From positions 1 through 15,949 of the forward strand of contig DYBS01000031.1 of NCBI GenBank assembly GCA_019418525.1: 15,949 nucleotides of DNA, written 5' to 3'. This DNA is from Clostridiales bacterium. GTDB lineage: Bacteria; Bacillota; Clostridia; Oscillospirales; Oscillospiraceae. The notes under the pieces were generated by a model. That model ran no database searches. It saw only the letters and a list, made by a program, of their open reading frames with translations, and was not told the origin of the DNA. The translations under genes and the position numbers were made by a program. Positions 1 to 5,138 of the stretch are shown here, in pieces (the first letter of the stretch is position 1; every line of letters begins with the position of its first letter).

Positions 1-509
1 CCGGCCATGTTGGCCAGGGAGTTGGTGGTGATCTCCCAGGTGGAGCCGCCGATGCCCTCGTAAGCGGTGTTGTAGCCCAGAGCCACCAGCAGCATCTTGG
101 CAGCCTCGGAGCCGGTCACGTTGTCAGAGGGGCCAAAGGTGTTGTTGCCGCGGCCGGCAATGATGCCACGGTCCACACAGAAGGCGATGTACTTCTCAGC
201 CCAGTTGCCCTGGGTGTCGGTGAAGGTGGTGGTCAGGTTGCCCAGCACGGGCTCCTTGCCGCCATTCAGGACCACGCACACCAGACGGGCGAAAGAAGCG
301 CGGTCGATGTTCTGGGTGCCGCCAAAGCTGCCGTCGGGCAGACCGGCGAGAACGCCCAGCTCGGTGACCATGGCCACCGCATCCTTGTGGACGATCTCAT
401 CCTTATCGGTGAAATCGTTGTAGCTCGCAGCGGAAGCGCCGACGACCATCAGGCCAAGGACCATGACAGCGGCCAGAGCCATGCTGAGAGCTCTCTTGAG
501 GTTTCTCAT
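1..509 (-). CDS. S-layer homology (SLH) domain surface protein, N-terminal part (runs off the left edge)
   Basis: The gene reads leftwards from ATG 507-509 and is still open at base 1, so only about 169 residues are seen. An AAGGAGGAC ribosome binding site lies 8 nt before the ATG. The protein starts with a signal peptide: MRNLKRALSMALAAV, a hydrophobic core (MVLGLMVVG) and a likely cut after ASA. Two SLH repeats follow, at roughly residues 30-75 (YNDFTDKDEI...) and 90-150 (FTDTQGNWAEKYIAF, then a GSEAAKMLLVALGY-type end). SLH domains bind secondary cell-wall polymers and hold exported proteins on the wall, so this is probably an S-layer or other wall-anchored protein. The first codons and ribosome binding site closely match those of the SLH gene at 12715-15930. 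The C-terminal part, which would define its function, is outside the window. Confidence 0.9.
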   Translation of the reverse strand, partial: MRNLKRALSMALAAVMVLGLMVVGASAASYNDFTDKDEIVHKDAVAMVTELGVLAGLPDGSFGGTQNIDRASFARLVCVVLNGGKEPVLGNLTTTFTDTQGNWAEKYIAFCVDRGIIAGRGNNTFGPSDNVTGSEAAKMLLVALGYNTAYEGIGGSTWEITTNSLANMA

Positions 510-531
510 TTGGATGTCCTCCTTGTTCAAT
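405..531. repeat. Long direct repeat, copy 1 (5' end of left SLH gene)
   Basis: About 127 bp covering the ribosome binding site and first ~35 codons match 15825-15949 at roughly 90 percent by eye (about 13 differences). A stretch of more than 30 bp in the signal peptide is identical. The two copies are in the same orientation, 15.4 kb apart. Confidence 0.85.
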
Positions 532-617
532 TTTTTGAGGTTTTGGGGGGAGTTTTCACCTCTTTCAATAGCTAGAAGTGGTACAACGCCCCTCACAAGG
601 AGAAAAAAGTGTGAGAT

Positions 618-655
618 TAGTTTATATAATGAGAAAAAATGCGGTATTTTTCTTT
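618..655 (-). promoter_or_regulatory. Possible promoter region of the left-hand S-layer gene
   Basis: Read on the minus strand, an AT-rich stretch contains TATATA/TATAAA about 115 nt before the ATG. No good TTGACA-like box is found at 16-18 nt upstream, so the call rests on AT content and position. If right, the mRNA has a leader of about 110 nt, which would be typical of strongly expressed S-layer transcripts. Confidence 0.3.
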
Positions 656-668
656 GAAAGGTTATGCT

Positions 669-689
669 GGTAGACATTTGGTAGACATA
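669..689. repeat. 21-bp direct repeat, copy 1
   Basis: This copy ends in TTTGGTAGACATA and differs from the copy at 755-775 at one position (GGTA versus GGTT at its start). The GGTAGACAT core is itself repeated inside the unit. The pair brackets the hairpin at 707-753. Confidence 0.8.
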
Positions 690-706
690 TTACTGCTCCC
701 GGAACA

Positions 707-753
707 TAAAAACGCCCGGACCCATTGCAGCGCAACGGGTCTGGGCGTTTTTA
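707..753. terminator. Bidirectional hairpin terminator
   Basis: The inverted repeat pairs 707-723 with 737-753: an A-run, then CGCCCGGACCC against GGGTCTGGGCG with one G-U pair, then a T-run. TTGC/GCAA (725-728/732-735) extends the stem inside after one mismatch. U-tracts exist for both directions. It lies 117 nt beyond the xre stop on the minus strand and could terminate that gene. It is also bracketed by the 21-bp direct repeats. Confidence 0.8.
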
Positions 754-754
754 C

Positions 755-775
755 GGTTGACATTTGGTAGACATA
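755..775. repeat. 21-bp direct repeat, copy 2
   Basis: It matches 669-689 at 20 of 21 positions and begins 2 nt after the hairpin at 707-753. Read on the minus strand it gives a short open stretch ending MSTKCQP and a stop directly before the hairpin. That could be the tail of a lost gene such as an integrase, but the upstream frame closes after four more codons. Confidence 0.8.
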
Positions 776-869
776 CGAACACAATTTTACTGTTTAAAGA
801 ATACGGTATTGCTTAGAAATTTCCCACCTGTGGTTCTGACATAGAATTTTGCTCACGCAATCGGACGTC

Positions 870-1169
870 TCAGAGATAATAGCTCCGTAAAAAAACAGCC
901 AGCGCCTGTCTCTGCTTTGGGTTCAGTCGTTGGAGCTCTTCCAATAGGATGTCTTTCGAATTACGGCCTCCTTCCATATGGGTGAAAAAATCTGCCAGCG
1001 AGATCTGAAGTGTCTCGCAAATCAAGGCCAGATTGTCCACAGAGATTCCTTTCTCTCCCAGCTCTACCGAGCGCAGAAAACTCTGAGACAACCCACACTG
1101 GTTCGCCAGACGGTTGGTGGTCCACCCTCTGCTTTCTCTCAGCTCTCGGATACGCATACCTACATCCAT
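870..1169 (-). CDS. XRE-family helix-turn-helix transcriptional regulator
   Basis: This 99-residue protein is a small DNA-binding repressor of the Cro/C1 (XRE) type. The HTH fills residues 4-60: MRIRELRESRGWTTNRLA, then CGLSQSFLRSVELGEKGIS (turn and recognition helix), then VDNLALICETLQISLADFF. A short C-terminal helix (residues 70-99, LLEELQRLNPKQRQALAVFL) may serve dimerisation. The start at ATG 1167-1169 has a GAGGT ribosome binding site 8 nt upstream. The gene is divergent from the 144-aa gene at 1376. The shared 206-nt spacer has one inverted repeat over its own leader (1182-1211) and a palindrome over the -10 of the opposite promoter (1243-1260), so it probably represses itself and its neighbour. 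The family is certain; the signal sensed cannot be read. Confidence 0.9.
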   Translation of the reverse strand: MDVGMRIRELRESRGWTTNRLANQCGLSQSFLRSVELGEKGISVDNLALICETLQISLADFFTHMEGGRNSKDILLEELQRLNPKQRQALAVFLRSYYL

Positions 1170-1181
1170 AGTAATACCTCA

Positions 1182-1211
1182 TTTCTTTTGTTATAACTTT
1201 AACAAAAGAAA
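1182..1211. promoter_or_regulatory. 12-bp inverted repeat in the xre leader/promoter (candidate operator)
   Basis: TTTCTTTTGTTA (1182-1193) and TAACAAAAGAAA (1200-1211) are perfect inverted copies separated by 6 nt. The repeat begins 12 nt upstream of the xre ATG and covers a minus-strand TATAAC box. Occupancy would block xre transcription, which fits autoregulation. It has no U-tract, so it is not a terminator. Confidence 0.6.
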
Positions 1212-1220
1212 ACCAAGTTA

Positions 1221-1249
1221 TTTACATCTTTAAGTATATATGCTATCTT
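1221..1249 (+). promoter_or_regulatory. Predicted sigma-A promoter of the 144-aa gene
   Basis: TTTACA (1221-1226, 5 of 6 to consensus) and TATCTT (1244-1249) are separated by 17 nt, with an extended -10 TGC directly before TATCTT. Transcription would start near 1256, inside the palindrome 1243-1260, leaving a leader of about 120 nt. Confidence 0.55.
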
Positions 1250-1260
1250 TATAAAGATAG
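1243..1260. promoter_or_regulatory. 18-bp perfect palindrome over the -10 box (candidate operator)
   Basis: CTATCTTTATAAAGATAG reads the same on both strands and overlaps the -10 and start site of the promoter at 1221-1249. A related half-site, ATCTTTA, occurs 20 bp upstream (1226-1232). The size and symmetry suit a dimeric XRE repressor such as the one encoded at 870-1169. Confidence 0.6.
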
Positions 1261-1375
1261 TTTCCTGTCCCAACCCGCTTTTTGCGCCATCCACAAATGC
1301 GGGAAAAACTCTGCACAGCCAGGTATTATCTCATAGTGAGAATACCCAAAGTCCATCTGATAAGGAGGCTTGAAC

Positions 1376-1810
1376 ATGGGAGAATATATCGGAAACAATC
1401 ACAGCTCTGTCGAAGAAGAGACGCAGATCTGGCAGGAGCACGATTGGATCTGCTTCATCCAACGATGTATTGACCATGTGCTCGCCCCGCTGAATGAACA
1501 CCCGATTCCCTTTTATATGTTTCTCCAGAGGATCTGCGAGCCGATTACCGCCCATCTCTCCCACCTGGCCCAGTGCCATGGCGGGTCCTTTGTTGCCGGA
1601 ATTCTAAACCTGCGGCCTTTGGAGGAACAGCGGATCAGCCTGAACGCCTTCCTCTATTTCAGAACGTTGGATGGTACATGGCATATCTCCAAGCTCCAGG
1701 CCGAAGCACGGTGTGGTCAAATCTTGGACTGGGCCACGGAGCCCCAGCTTATGCCGCTGCGGCTGGGAAATGTGCTGGAATATCCCATCGATCCGCCGGT
1801 ACAGCCCTAA
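1376..1810 (+). CDS. Uncharacterised 144-residue protein divergent from xre
   Basis: I do not recognise this protein. The start chosen is ATG 1376 because an AAGGAGG site lies 7 nt upstream (1362-1368); a TTG two codons earlier is in frame but badly spaced. It has no signal peptide or membrane segment, so it should be cytoplasmic. The N-terminus is acidic and polar (MGEYIGNNHSSVEEETQIW). The middle has two Cys-containing helical stretches (DWICFIQRCIDHVLAPLNEHP and a following FLQRICEP). The C-terminus looks beta-rich (RISLNAFLYFRTLDGTWHISKL). It has its own promoter with a palindrome on the -10 box and shares a regulatory region with the XRE gene, so it is probably the repressor's target. 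A role as toxin, antirepressor or effector is possible but nothing in the sequence proves one. A long hairpin follows it. Confidence 0.75.
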   Translation: MGEYIGNNHSSVEEETQIWQEHDWICFIQRCIDHVLAPLNEHPIPFYMFLQRICEPITAHLSHLAQCHGGSFVAGILNLRPLEEQRISLNAFLYFRTLDGTWHISKLQAEARCGQILDWATEPQLMPLRLGNVLEYPIDPPVQP

Positions 1811-1835
1811 TCCAATGGTGCGCACAAAATTTAAA

Positions 1836-1871
1836 GGGAGCAGTTTATAGCATCTGCTATAAACTGCTCCC
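1836..1871. terminator. 17-bp perfect inverted repeat between convergent genes
   Basis: Bases 1836-1852 and 1855-1871 are exact inverted copies (GGGAGCAGTTTATAGCA arm) with 2 nt between. On the minus strand the stem is followed by TTTAAATTTT, which fits a terminator for the gene at 1891-2793. On the plus strand the nearest T-run is about 14 nt later, so termination of the 144-aa gene there is less certain. Confidence 0.65.
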
Positions 1872-1890
1872 TCATCCATTTACCGGTTTT

Positions 1891-2793
1891 TTATTCTGAA
1901 TCCGCCCGCACTATGGATCGCAGATGGATCGTTTCGTCTTCCTGCACAAGCGTTAATTGGATCGCCGTTTTACGCTCCTCCCGAAGGACCGCCTCATATA
2001 CACCGTGCTCCGGGCTGCTGAATGACTCCAACGTATAGCTTCCGCCGGAATTGCTGACCACATCGAGCGGATAGTAGCCCTCCTCTGTAAGGCGAAAATG
2101 GCGGCTGGACTGGTGCTCATAGTCCAGTTTAGCACCAAAAAGTGAATTCAGGGCATCATCTACCTGTTCTGTTGTCATAATCCCGCCTCTGCTGATCCCA
2201 ACCTTGTATAGCCAGAAGAGCACCTCATCCCAGGAGGAAAAGGTCCCCGTATCACGGCTCCAATCCGGTGCGAAGCGGAGCTCATATTGCTTTGCAAAGT
2301 AGCACAGCGTATCACGCAGGGCAGCGGTTGGCTCCACTGAACGAGGCTCGTCGTCTGGCAGGTCGGCCAGCTCTGCTTTCAGCTCTTCCCATCCGTCTGC
2401 CGGTGCGACCACCGACGTTCCGTCCGGGGTGGTATAGCGGATCTTGTGGGGGGCCAACGTGGGTTGAATCGCGGTAGACTCCGGCCCGGCCAAAGTGGCG
2501 CCCGCCGCGATGGCCACACAGAGGCACAGCACGCCGCAGAGCACCCCGGTCCTTTTGCTGAATTTCCGCCTGGGCTTCAGGGCGGCACTGCCGCACAGGG
2601 TATTTAAATCAGTCCCCAGTGCCTGTGCAATCGCACGCAGCATCTCCAAATCCGGGAGGGTCTGATTCCGTTCCCAGTTGGATACCGCTTGGCGTGTGAC
2701 GGAGAGCTGATCCGCCAGCGCCTGCTGGGAGAGGCCCGCCTCCTGGCGCAGCTGTGCCAGCCGGGTGCCGAACGTACCTGCTGTTTGAGACAT
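1891..2793 (-). CDS. Membrane-anchored XRE-type regulator with extracytoplasmic domain
   Basis: This 300-residue protein has three parts. Residues 8-66 are a typical XRE helix-turn-helix (LRQEAGLSQQALADQL, then SVTRQAVSNWERNQTLPDLE). A basic linker (KPRRKFSKR, 73-81) precedes one membrane helix at about 83-102 (VLCGVLCLCVAIAAGATLAG). Residues 103-300 should lie outside the cell; they are mixed polar and beta-rich and match no domain I know. The layout suggests a one-component sensor that detects an external or envelope signal and binds DNA in the cytoplasm. ATG 2791-2793 is preceded by AGGGGG. The gene converges on the 144-aa gene and ends at the hairpin 1836-1871. A weak promoter may lie at 2829-2857. 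The HTH is certain; targets and ligand are unknown. Confidence 0.88.
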   Translation of the reverse strand: MSQTAGTFGTRLAQLRQEAGLSQQALADQLSVTRQAVSNWERNQTLPDLEMLRAIAQALGTDLNTLCGSAALKPRRKFSKRTGVLCGVLCLCVAIAAGATLAGPESTAIQPTLAPHKIRYTTPDGTSVVAPADGWEELKAELADLPDDEPRSVEPTAALRDTLCYFAKQYELRFAPDWSRDTGTFSSWDEVLFWLYKVGISRGGIMTTEQVDDALNSLFGAKLDYEHQSSRHFRLTEEGYYPLDVVSNSGGSYTLESFSSPEHGVYEAVLREERKTAIQLTLVQEDETIHLRSIVRADSE

Positions 2794-2828
2794 GAAAATC
2801 CCCCTTTTCTGACGTTATCTTGTCTATA

Positions 2829-2857
2829 ACCATAGCAGAAAGAGGAGAGTTTGAAAA
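2829..2857 (-). promoter_or_regulatory. Weak candidate promoter of the membrane-anchored regulator
   Basis: Read on the minus strand, TTTTCA (2852-2857) and TATGGT (2829-2834) are 17 nt apart, with TGC directly before TATGGT as an extended -10. Each box matches 4 of 6 consensus bases. Confidence 0.35.
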
Positions 2858-2973
2858 GCAACAGGACCAGGAAACGGCCCTCTTTTGCCCGCAATGATTG
2901 ATTGCGGGGGGTGTTGAGACCTTTGGGAAGCCCCCTATGCCCCAGGGGTGGAGCCGCCCCCGGGCAGTGGAAT

Positions 2974-3015
2974 CCAAAAAGAAAGACACGCCTTACGGCG
3001 TGTCTTTCTTTTTGG
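2974..3015. terminator. Orphan 19-bp bidirectional hairpin terminator
   Basis: Bases 2974-2992 (CCAAAAAGAAAGACACGCC) pair perfectly with 2997-3015 around a TTAC loop. A-rich and T-rich outer arms make it a terminator in both directions. No recognised gene ends here: the left neighbour starts at 2793 reading away, and the right one starts at 3316 reading away. It may insulate the two divergent units or end an unseen small RNA. Confidence 0.7.
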
Positions 3016-3229
3016 AACATCGCAACACTATAGATGCAAATATCTTCGTTCGAAAACGAGTGTGTAAATAGCGTCAGAGAGCAAAAAGATTTCATGATGT
3101 TTAACAGGAATGCTTGTAAGGCCCATCCAGAGTTTCTTGTGGTTTTTATTCTATTTCAAGAAAAAATCACTTTTATTTTAGAGAACCATAGTTTATCAAC
3201 GGCTTCATTTTGGTCTGAATCCGCCTGGA

Positions 3230-3258
3230 TTGACAGGTTGGCATCGGCGTGCTATACT
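3230..3258 (+). promoter_or_regulatory. Near-consensus sigma-A promoter of the HAAS-padR operon
   Basis: TTGACA (3230-3235, perfect) and TATACT (3253-3258) are 17 nt apart, with TGC before the -10 as an extended element. Transcription should start near 3265, inside the palindrome at 3256-3293. This is the clearest promoter in the window. Confidence 0.85.
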
Positions 3259-3293
3259 ACTGTTTGGAAAACATATGTTTTCTGAACAGTAGT
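3256..3293. promoter_or_regulatory. 38-bp near-perfect palindrome over the transcription start (candidate PadR operator)
   Basis: The two 19-bp halves centred on CATATG (3272-3277) match except for two adjacent positions. The outer arms are ACTACTGTT and AACAGTAGT, and the centre is GAAAACATATGTTTTC. The palindrome overlaps the end of the -10 and the start site. Known PadR operators contain inverted ATGT/ACAT elements, so the PadR protein encoded at the end of the same operon is the natural candidate binder. Confidence 0.7.
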
Positions 3294-3315
3294 TAGTGTA
3301 AAGAAGGAATCAACG

Positions 3316-4176
3316 GTGAACAAGACAAAAAAAGCCTTTCTCCGGCGGCTGAGATGGGCGCTGTTCTGGTGTCTGCCCAGCGGGGAGGCGCGCGCCATTG
3401 TGGAGGATTACAGCGGCTTTTTCGACGACCGCATGGCCGAAGGCAAAACGGAGGCCGAGGTCTGTCGAGAGTTCGGCGCGTCGGTAGAGGTGGCGCGGGC
3501 AATCCTGCACGAGTCCGAACGGCGGACGCAGCCGCTGGGCTTGCTGATCATTGTGTGGGTGCTGCTGGCTGGATTCCTCAACTGGTGGTGGACATGGCAG
3601 ACCTTCCAATTTTCCAACGCGGGTTATTTCTGGTTCTATGTTGTGGAGTTTCTGCTGATCCCGGTGCTGTGGCTGTGCTGGCGCGGGACGCTGGACATTC
3701 GCAAAGGCGATCTGTCACATCCCGGGCGTTGGCGAGCTGTGGCTTTTGGCATCCCGGCGGTCGTTTGGGCCGTGCTTTACGGCTACTACGCCTGGTGTAT
3801 GCTGGTCTTCCTGCCGAAGTTTCAGGTGTTGCCCTTTGAGCAACAGACCGCTGGAGCGAATATCGGCGTGGTTATCGGAACGCTGAAGGAGGTAGGCTCT
3901 CTGCTGGCGCTGGCGGTGCTGGCAGTGCTGCTCGTGTGCGCCTGGCGGGAGGGGAGCCCCCGGCCGTTGATCGGTGCGGCTTGGTGCGTCGGATGCCTTT
4001 GCTCCATGTCTCGTTTGTACGCGTTTTCAGCATGTTTGGACGGAACTGAGATACCTCTTTCACCACTTTCTGTCCTGCTCCCGCCGCTGGCGGTATTGCT
4101 GGCCGTAGGAGCAGGCGGCGCGGCGCTGACCGCCCTGCTGATCCGGAAGGGAGGCTGCCATGGACGCACAGCTTAA
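3316..4176 (+). CDS. HAAS (DUF1700-like) domain multi-pass membrane protein
   Basis: This 286-residue protein begins at GTG 3316 with a GAAGGA ribosome binding site about 8 nt upstream. Residues 1-62 are cytoplasmic and helical and look like a HAAS domain, a small module that often accompanies PadR regulators: FLRRLRWALFWCLPSGEARAI, then EDYSGFFDDRMAEGKTEAEVC, then REFGASVEVARAIL. About six hydrophobic segments follow, near residues 72-92, 102-124, 140-167, 185-210, 215-235 and 250-280. Such proteins are thought to couple a membrane signal to the partner PadR protein. The stop overlaps the padR start by 17 nt, so the two are translationally coupled. The membrane part matches no transporter I know. 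The family usually has padR first; here the order is reversed. Confidence 0.8.
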   Translation: MNKTKKAFLRRLRWALFWCLPSGEARAIVEDYSGFFDDRMAEGKTEAEVCREFGASVEVARAILHESERRTQPLGLLIIVWVLLAGFLNWWWTWQTFQFSNAGYFWFYVVEFLLIPVLWLCWRGTLDIRKGDLSHPGRWRAVAFGIPAVVWAVLYGYYAWCMLVFLPKFQVLPFEQQTAGANIGVVIGTLKEVGSLLALAVLAVLLVCAWREGSPRPLIGAAWCVGCLCSMSRLYAFSACLDGTEIPLSPLSVLLPPLAVLLAVGAGGAALTALLIRKGGCHGRTA

Positions 4177-4474
4177 ACGCGGCGCTCTGGAACTTTGCCT
4201 GCTGTCCGATGTGGAAAAGCAGGAGCAGTACGGCTATGACATCATCAGGCGGCTCCGGCAGTCCTTCCCCGACGTGGAGGAAAGCAGCTTTTACGCCATT
4301 CTCCGCCGCCTGCACCGGGAGGGTTCTCTGGAGCAGTTTCCTGGTGAAACCTCCGGCGGTCCGCCCCGGAAATACTATCGAGTTACACCTCAGGGGCGGA
4401 AAAAACTGGAGGAGCAGGCGGCAGATTGGAGGGCACTGGTTTCTATCGTAGCGCAACACTTGGACCGCTTATGA
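4160..4474 (+). CDS. PadR-family transcriptional regulator
   Basis: This 104-residue protein is a compact winged-helix repressor of the PadR type. Hallmarks are the N-terminal MDAQLKRGALELCLL, YGYDIIRRLRQSF, the recognition helix SSFYAILRRLHREGSLEQF, and a wing PPRKYYRVTPQGRKKLEEQA followed by a short dimerisation helix. The length fits the small PadR-s2-like subgroup. ATG 4160 lies inside the end of the HAAS gene with GGGAGG upstream (4148-4153), so expression is coupled. The operon starts at a strong promoter covered by a 38-bp palindrome, which this protein probably binds. The stimulus is unknown; PadR proteins often respond to phenolics, drugs or envelope stress. Confidence 0.92.
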   Translation: MDAQLKRGALELCLLSDVEKQEQYGYDIIRRLRQSFPDVEESSFYAILRRLHREGSLEQFPGETSGGPPRKYYRVTPQGRKKLEEQAADWRALVSIVAQHLDRL

Positions 4475-4530
4475 TTTTCCGCAGGATATTATGGGATGGA
4501 TGCCTGCGCAGGTAGGCGAGAGCAGAGAGG

Positions 4531-4664
4531 GCTTCCCGTTGATCGGGCTGCCCACTTTAGGATTTTCGCATACAATGAGCCCCGCACTGCGGGACGGCGC
4601 TTATGCGCCGTACAAGTGTTTGCCGGAGGCAAAAACCTTGGCGCAGGGGCAATTCATTTGCCCT
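4531..4664. repeat. Hairpin-dense non-coding stretch (candidate dispersed repeat)
   Basis: Between padR and ssrA there are at least four short stems in quick succession: CCCGCA/TGCGGG (4581-4593), ACGGCGC/GCGCCGT (4594-4611), TTTGCC/GGCAAA (4619-4633) and GGGCAA/TTGCCC (4647-4663). A palindrome CCTGCGCAGG sits at 4503-4512. None has a proper U-tract, and the 67-codon frame over it (4491-4694) has no ribosome binding site. The pattern resembles small palindromic intergenic repeats, but a second copy is not present in the window. Confidence 0.4.
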
Positions 4665-4690
4665 GAGCATTTCAATCTCTCACGGCACCC

Positions 4691-4730
4691 ATAAAAAATG
4701 ACCACACCTTTCGGTGTGGTCATTTTTTAT
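4691..4730. terminator. Terminator of ssrA (works in both directions)
   Basis: Bases 4691-4708 pair perfectly with 4713-4730 around a TTTC loop; the core is GACCACACC/GGTGTGGTC with AAAAAAT/ATTTTTT outer arms. It begins at the last base of the tmRNA CCA end, so it directly terminates ssrA on the minus strand. Confidence 0.9.
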
Positions 4731-5077
4731 GGTGGAGGCGGGGGGAGTCGAACCCCCGTCCGAAAACGCTTCAACAAGAACTTCTCCGGGCGCAGACGGT
4801 TATTTGCATTCCCGCACCCCAGCGTGAGCCGTCACACTCAGAGGATTGGTAGCTTCATGATTCATGGTGCGCTCAAAGCTTTGCGCACGCACGGGCACCA
4901 CTAAACGACGCCCCATCCCGGCTCGTGGTCCTTCCGGGCGGGACGGCCGCTAATTAAGCAGCGGCGAGAACGACGTTATCGTTGTTCTTTAATTTATAAG
5001 TTGCCCATTTTAAGGATGTTAGGCGCATCCGCCCGCTATTCCGGCCTCTACGTCCCCGTCGAAACCAGTACGCCCCC
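4730..5077 (-). ncRNA. ssrA: Transfer-messenger RNA (tmRNA)
   Basis: tmRNA rescues stalled ribosomes, acting first as alanyl-tRNA and then as a short mRNA that adds a degradation tag. On the minus strand the RNA starts GGGGGCGTACTGGTTTCGAC (5' end at 5077) and ends with a T-arm (GGGGGTTCGACTCCCCC) and CGCCTCCACCA at 4730. The acceptor stem pairs GGGGGCG with CGCCTCC (one G-U), and CCA is encoded. The tag frame runs from GCA at 5002-5004 to the TAA at 4954-4956 and gives ATYKLKNNDNVVLAAA. The other two frames close within six codons. Length is 348 nt. Its protein partner SmpB is encoded upstream on the same strand, with a cyclophilin gene between. A perfect 10-bp GC stem lies just before the 5' end, and no clear promoter is seen. 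Confidence 0.97.
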
Positions 5078-5082
5078 GTAGA

Positions 5083-5105
5083 GCGGCGCGGCAGAGCCGC
5101 GCCGC
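5083..5105 (-). promoter_or_regulatory. Perfect 10-bp G/C hairpin just upstream of the tmRNA 5' end
   Basis: GCGGCGCGGC (5083-5092) and GCCGCGCCGC (5096-5105) pair around a 3-nt loop and end 5 nt from the mature tmRNA start. On the minus strand the stem is followed by TCTAC, not a U-run, so it is a poor terminator. A processing signal or insulator in a ppi-ssrA transcript is more likely. Confidence 0.55.
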
Positions 5106-5138
5106 AACAGGTAACGATTGTTGCTCAGCCGATCTGCT

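Larger units (their letters stand above)
510..869. other. Intergenic leader region between the S-layer gene and xre
   Basis: No credible gene is present. On the minus strand the left-hand SLH gene has an AT-rich leader of about 110 nt containing a TATATA box (623-628) as a possible -10 without a convincing -35. A small hairpin (CTCACA 592-597 with TGTGAG 610-615) lies in the leader. A near-perfect bidirectional hairpin sits at 707-753 between two near-identical direct repeats (669-689 and 755-775). Bases 776-869 show nothing recognisable. Confidence 0.6.
2794..3229. other. Long gene-free spacer with two hairpins
   Basis: No convincing gene is present between the membrane-anchored regulator and the HAAS operon promoter. 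The left part carries the presumed promoter of the 1891-2793 gene, then a hairpin CCCGCAAT/ATTGCGGG (2888-2895/2901-2908) and C/G-rich runs. A 19-bp hairpin follows at 2974-3015. Bases 3017-3229 are AT-rich and show nothing recognisable. A short open frame at 3034-3285 runs across the promoter and lacks a ribosome binding site. Confidence 0.6.

Noticed and set aside
97..423. Plus-strand open frame (108 codons) at the left edge
   Set aside because: Antisense shadow of the SLH gene, whose signal peptide, SLH repeats and ribosome binding site are clear on the minus strand.
1370..1375. TTG start two codons before ATG 1376
   Set aside because: Only 1 nt separates the AAGGAGG site from this TTG, too close; ATG 1376 is at 7 nt.
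3034..3285. 83-codon open frame in the AT-rich spacer before the HAAS operon
   Set aside because: No ribosome binding site, and it runs through the clear promoter and palindrome of the operon.
3316..4474. Membrane protein plus PadR as a drug efflux pump system
   Set aside because: The first protein has a HAAS-type head and about six helices but no ABC, MFS or RND motif, so a transporter function is not supported.
4491..4694. 67-codon open frame between padR and ssrA
   Set aside because: No ribosome binding site; the stretch is a chain of hairpins more like non-coding repeat DNA.
4698..4904. 68-codon open frame on the plus strand over the ssrA 3' half
   Set aside because: It is the complement of tmRNA; the RNA's acceptor stem, T-arm and tag frame explain the sequence.
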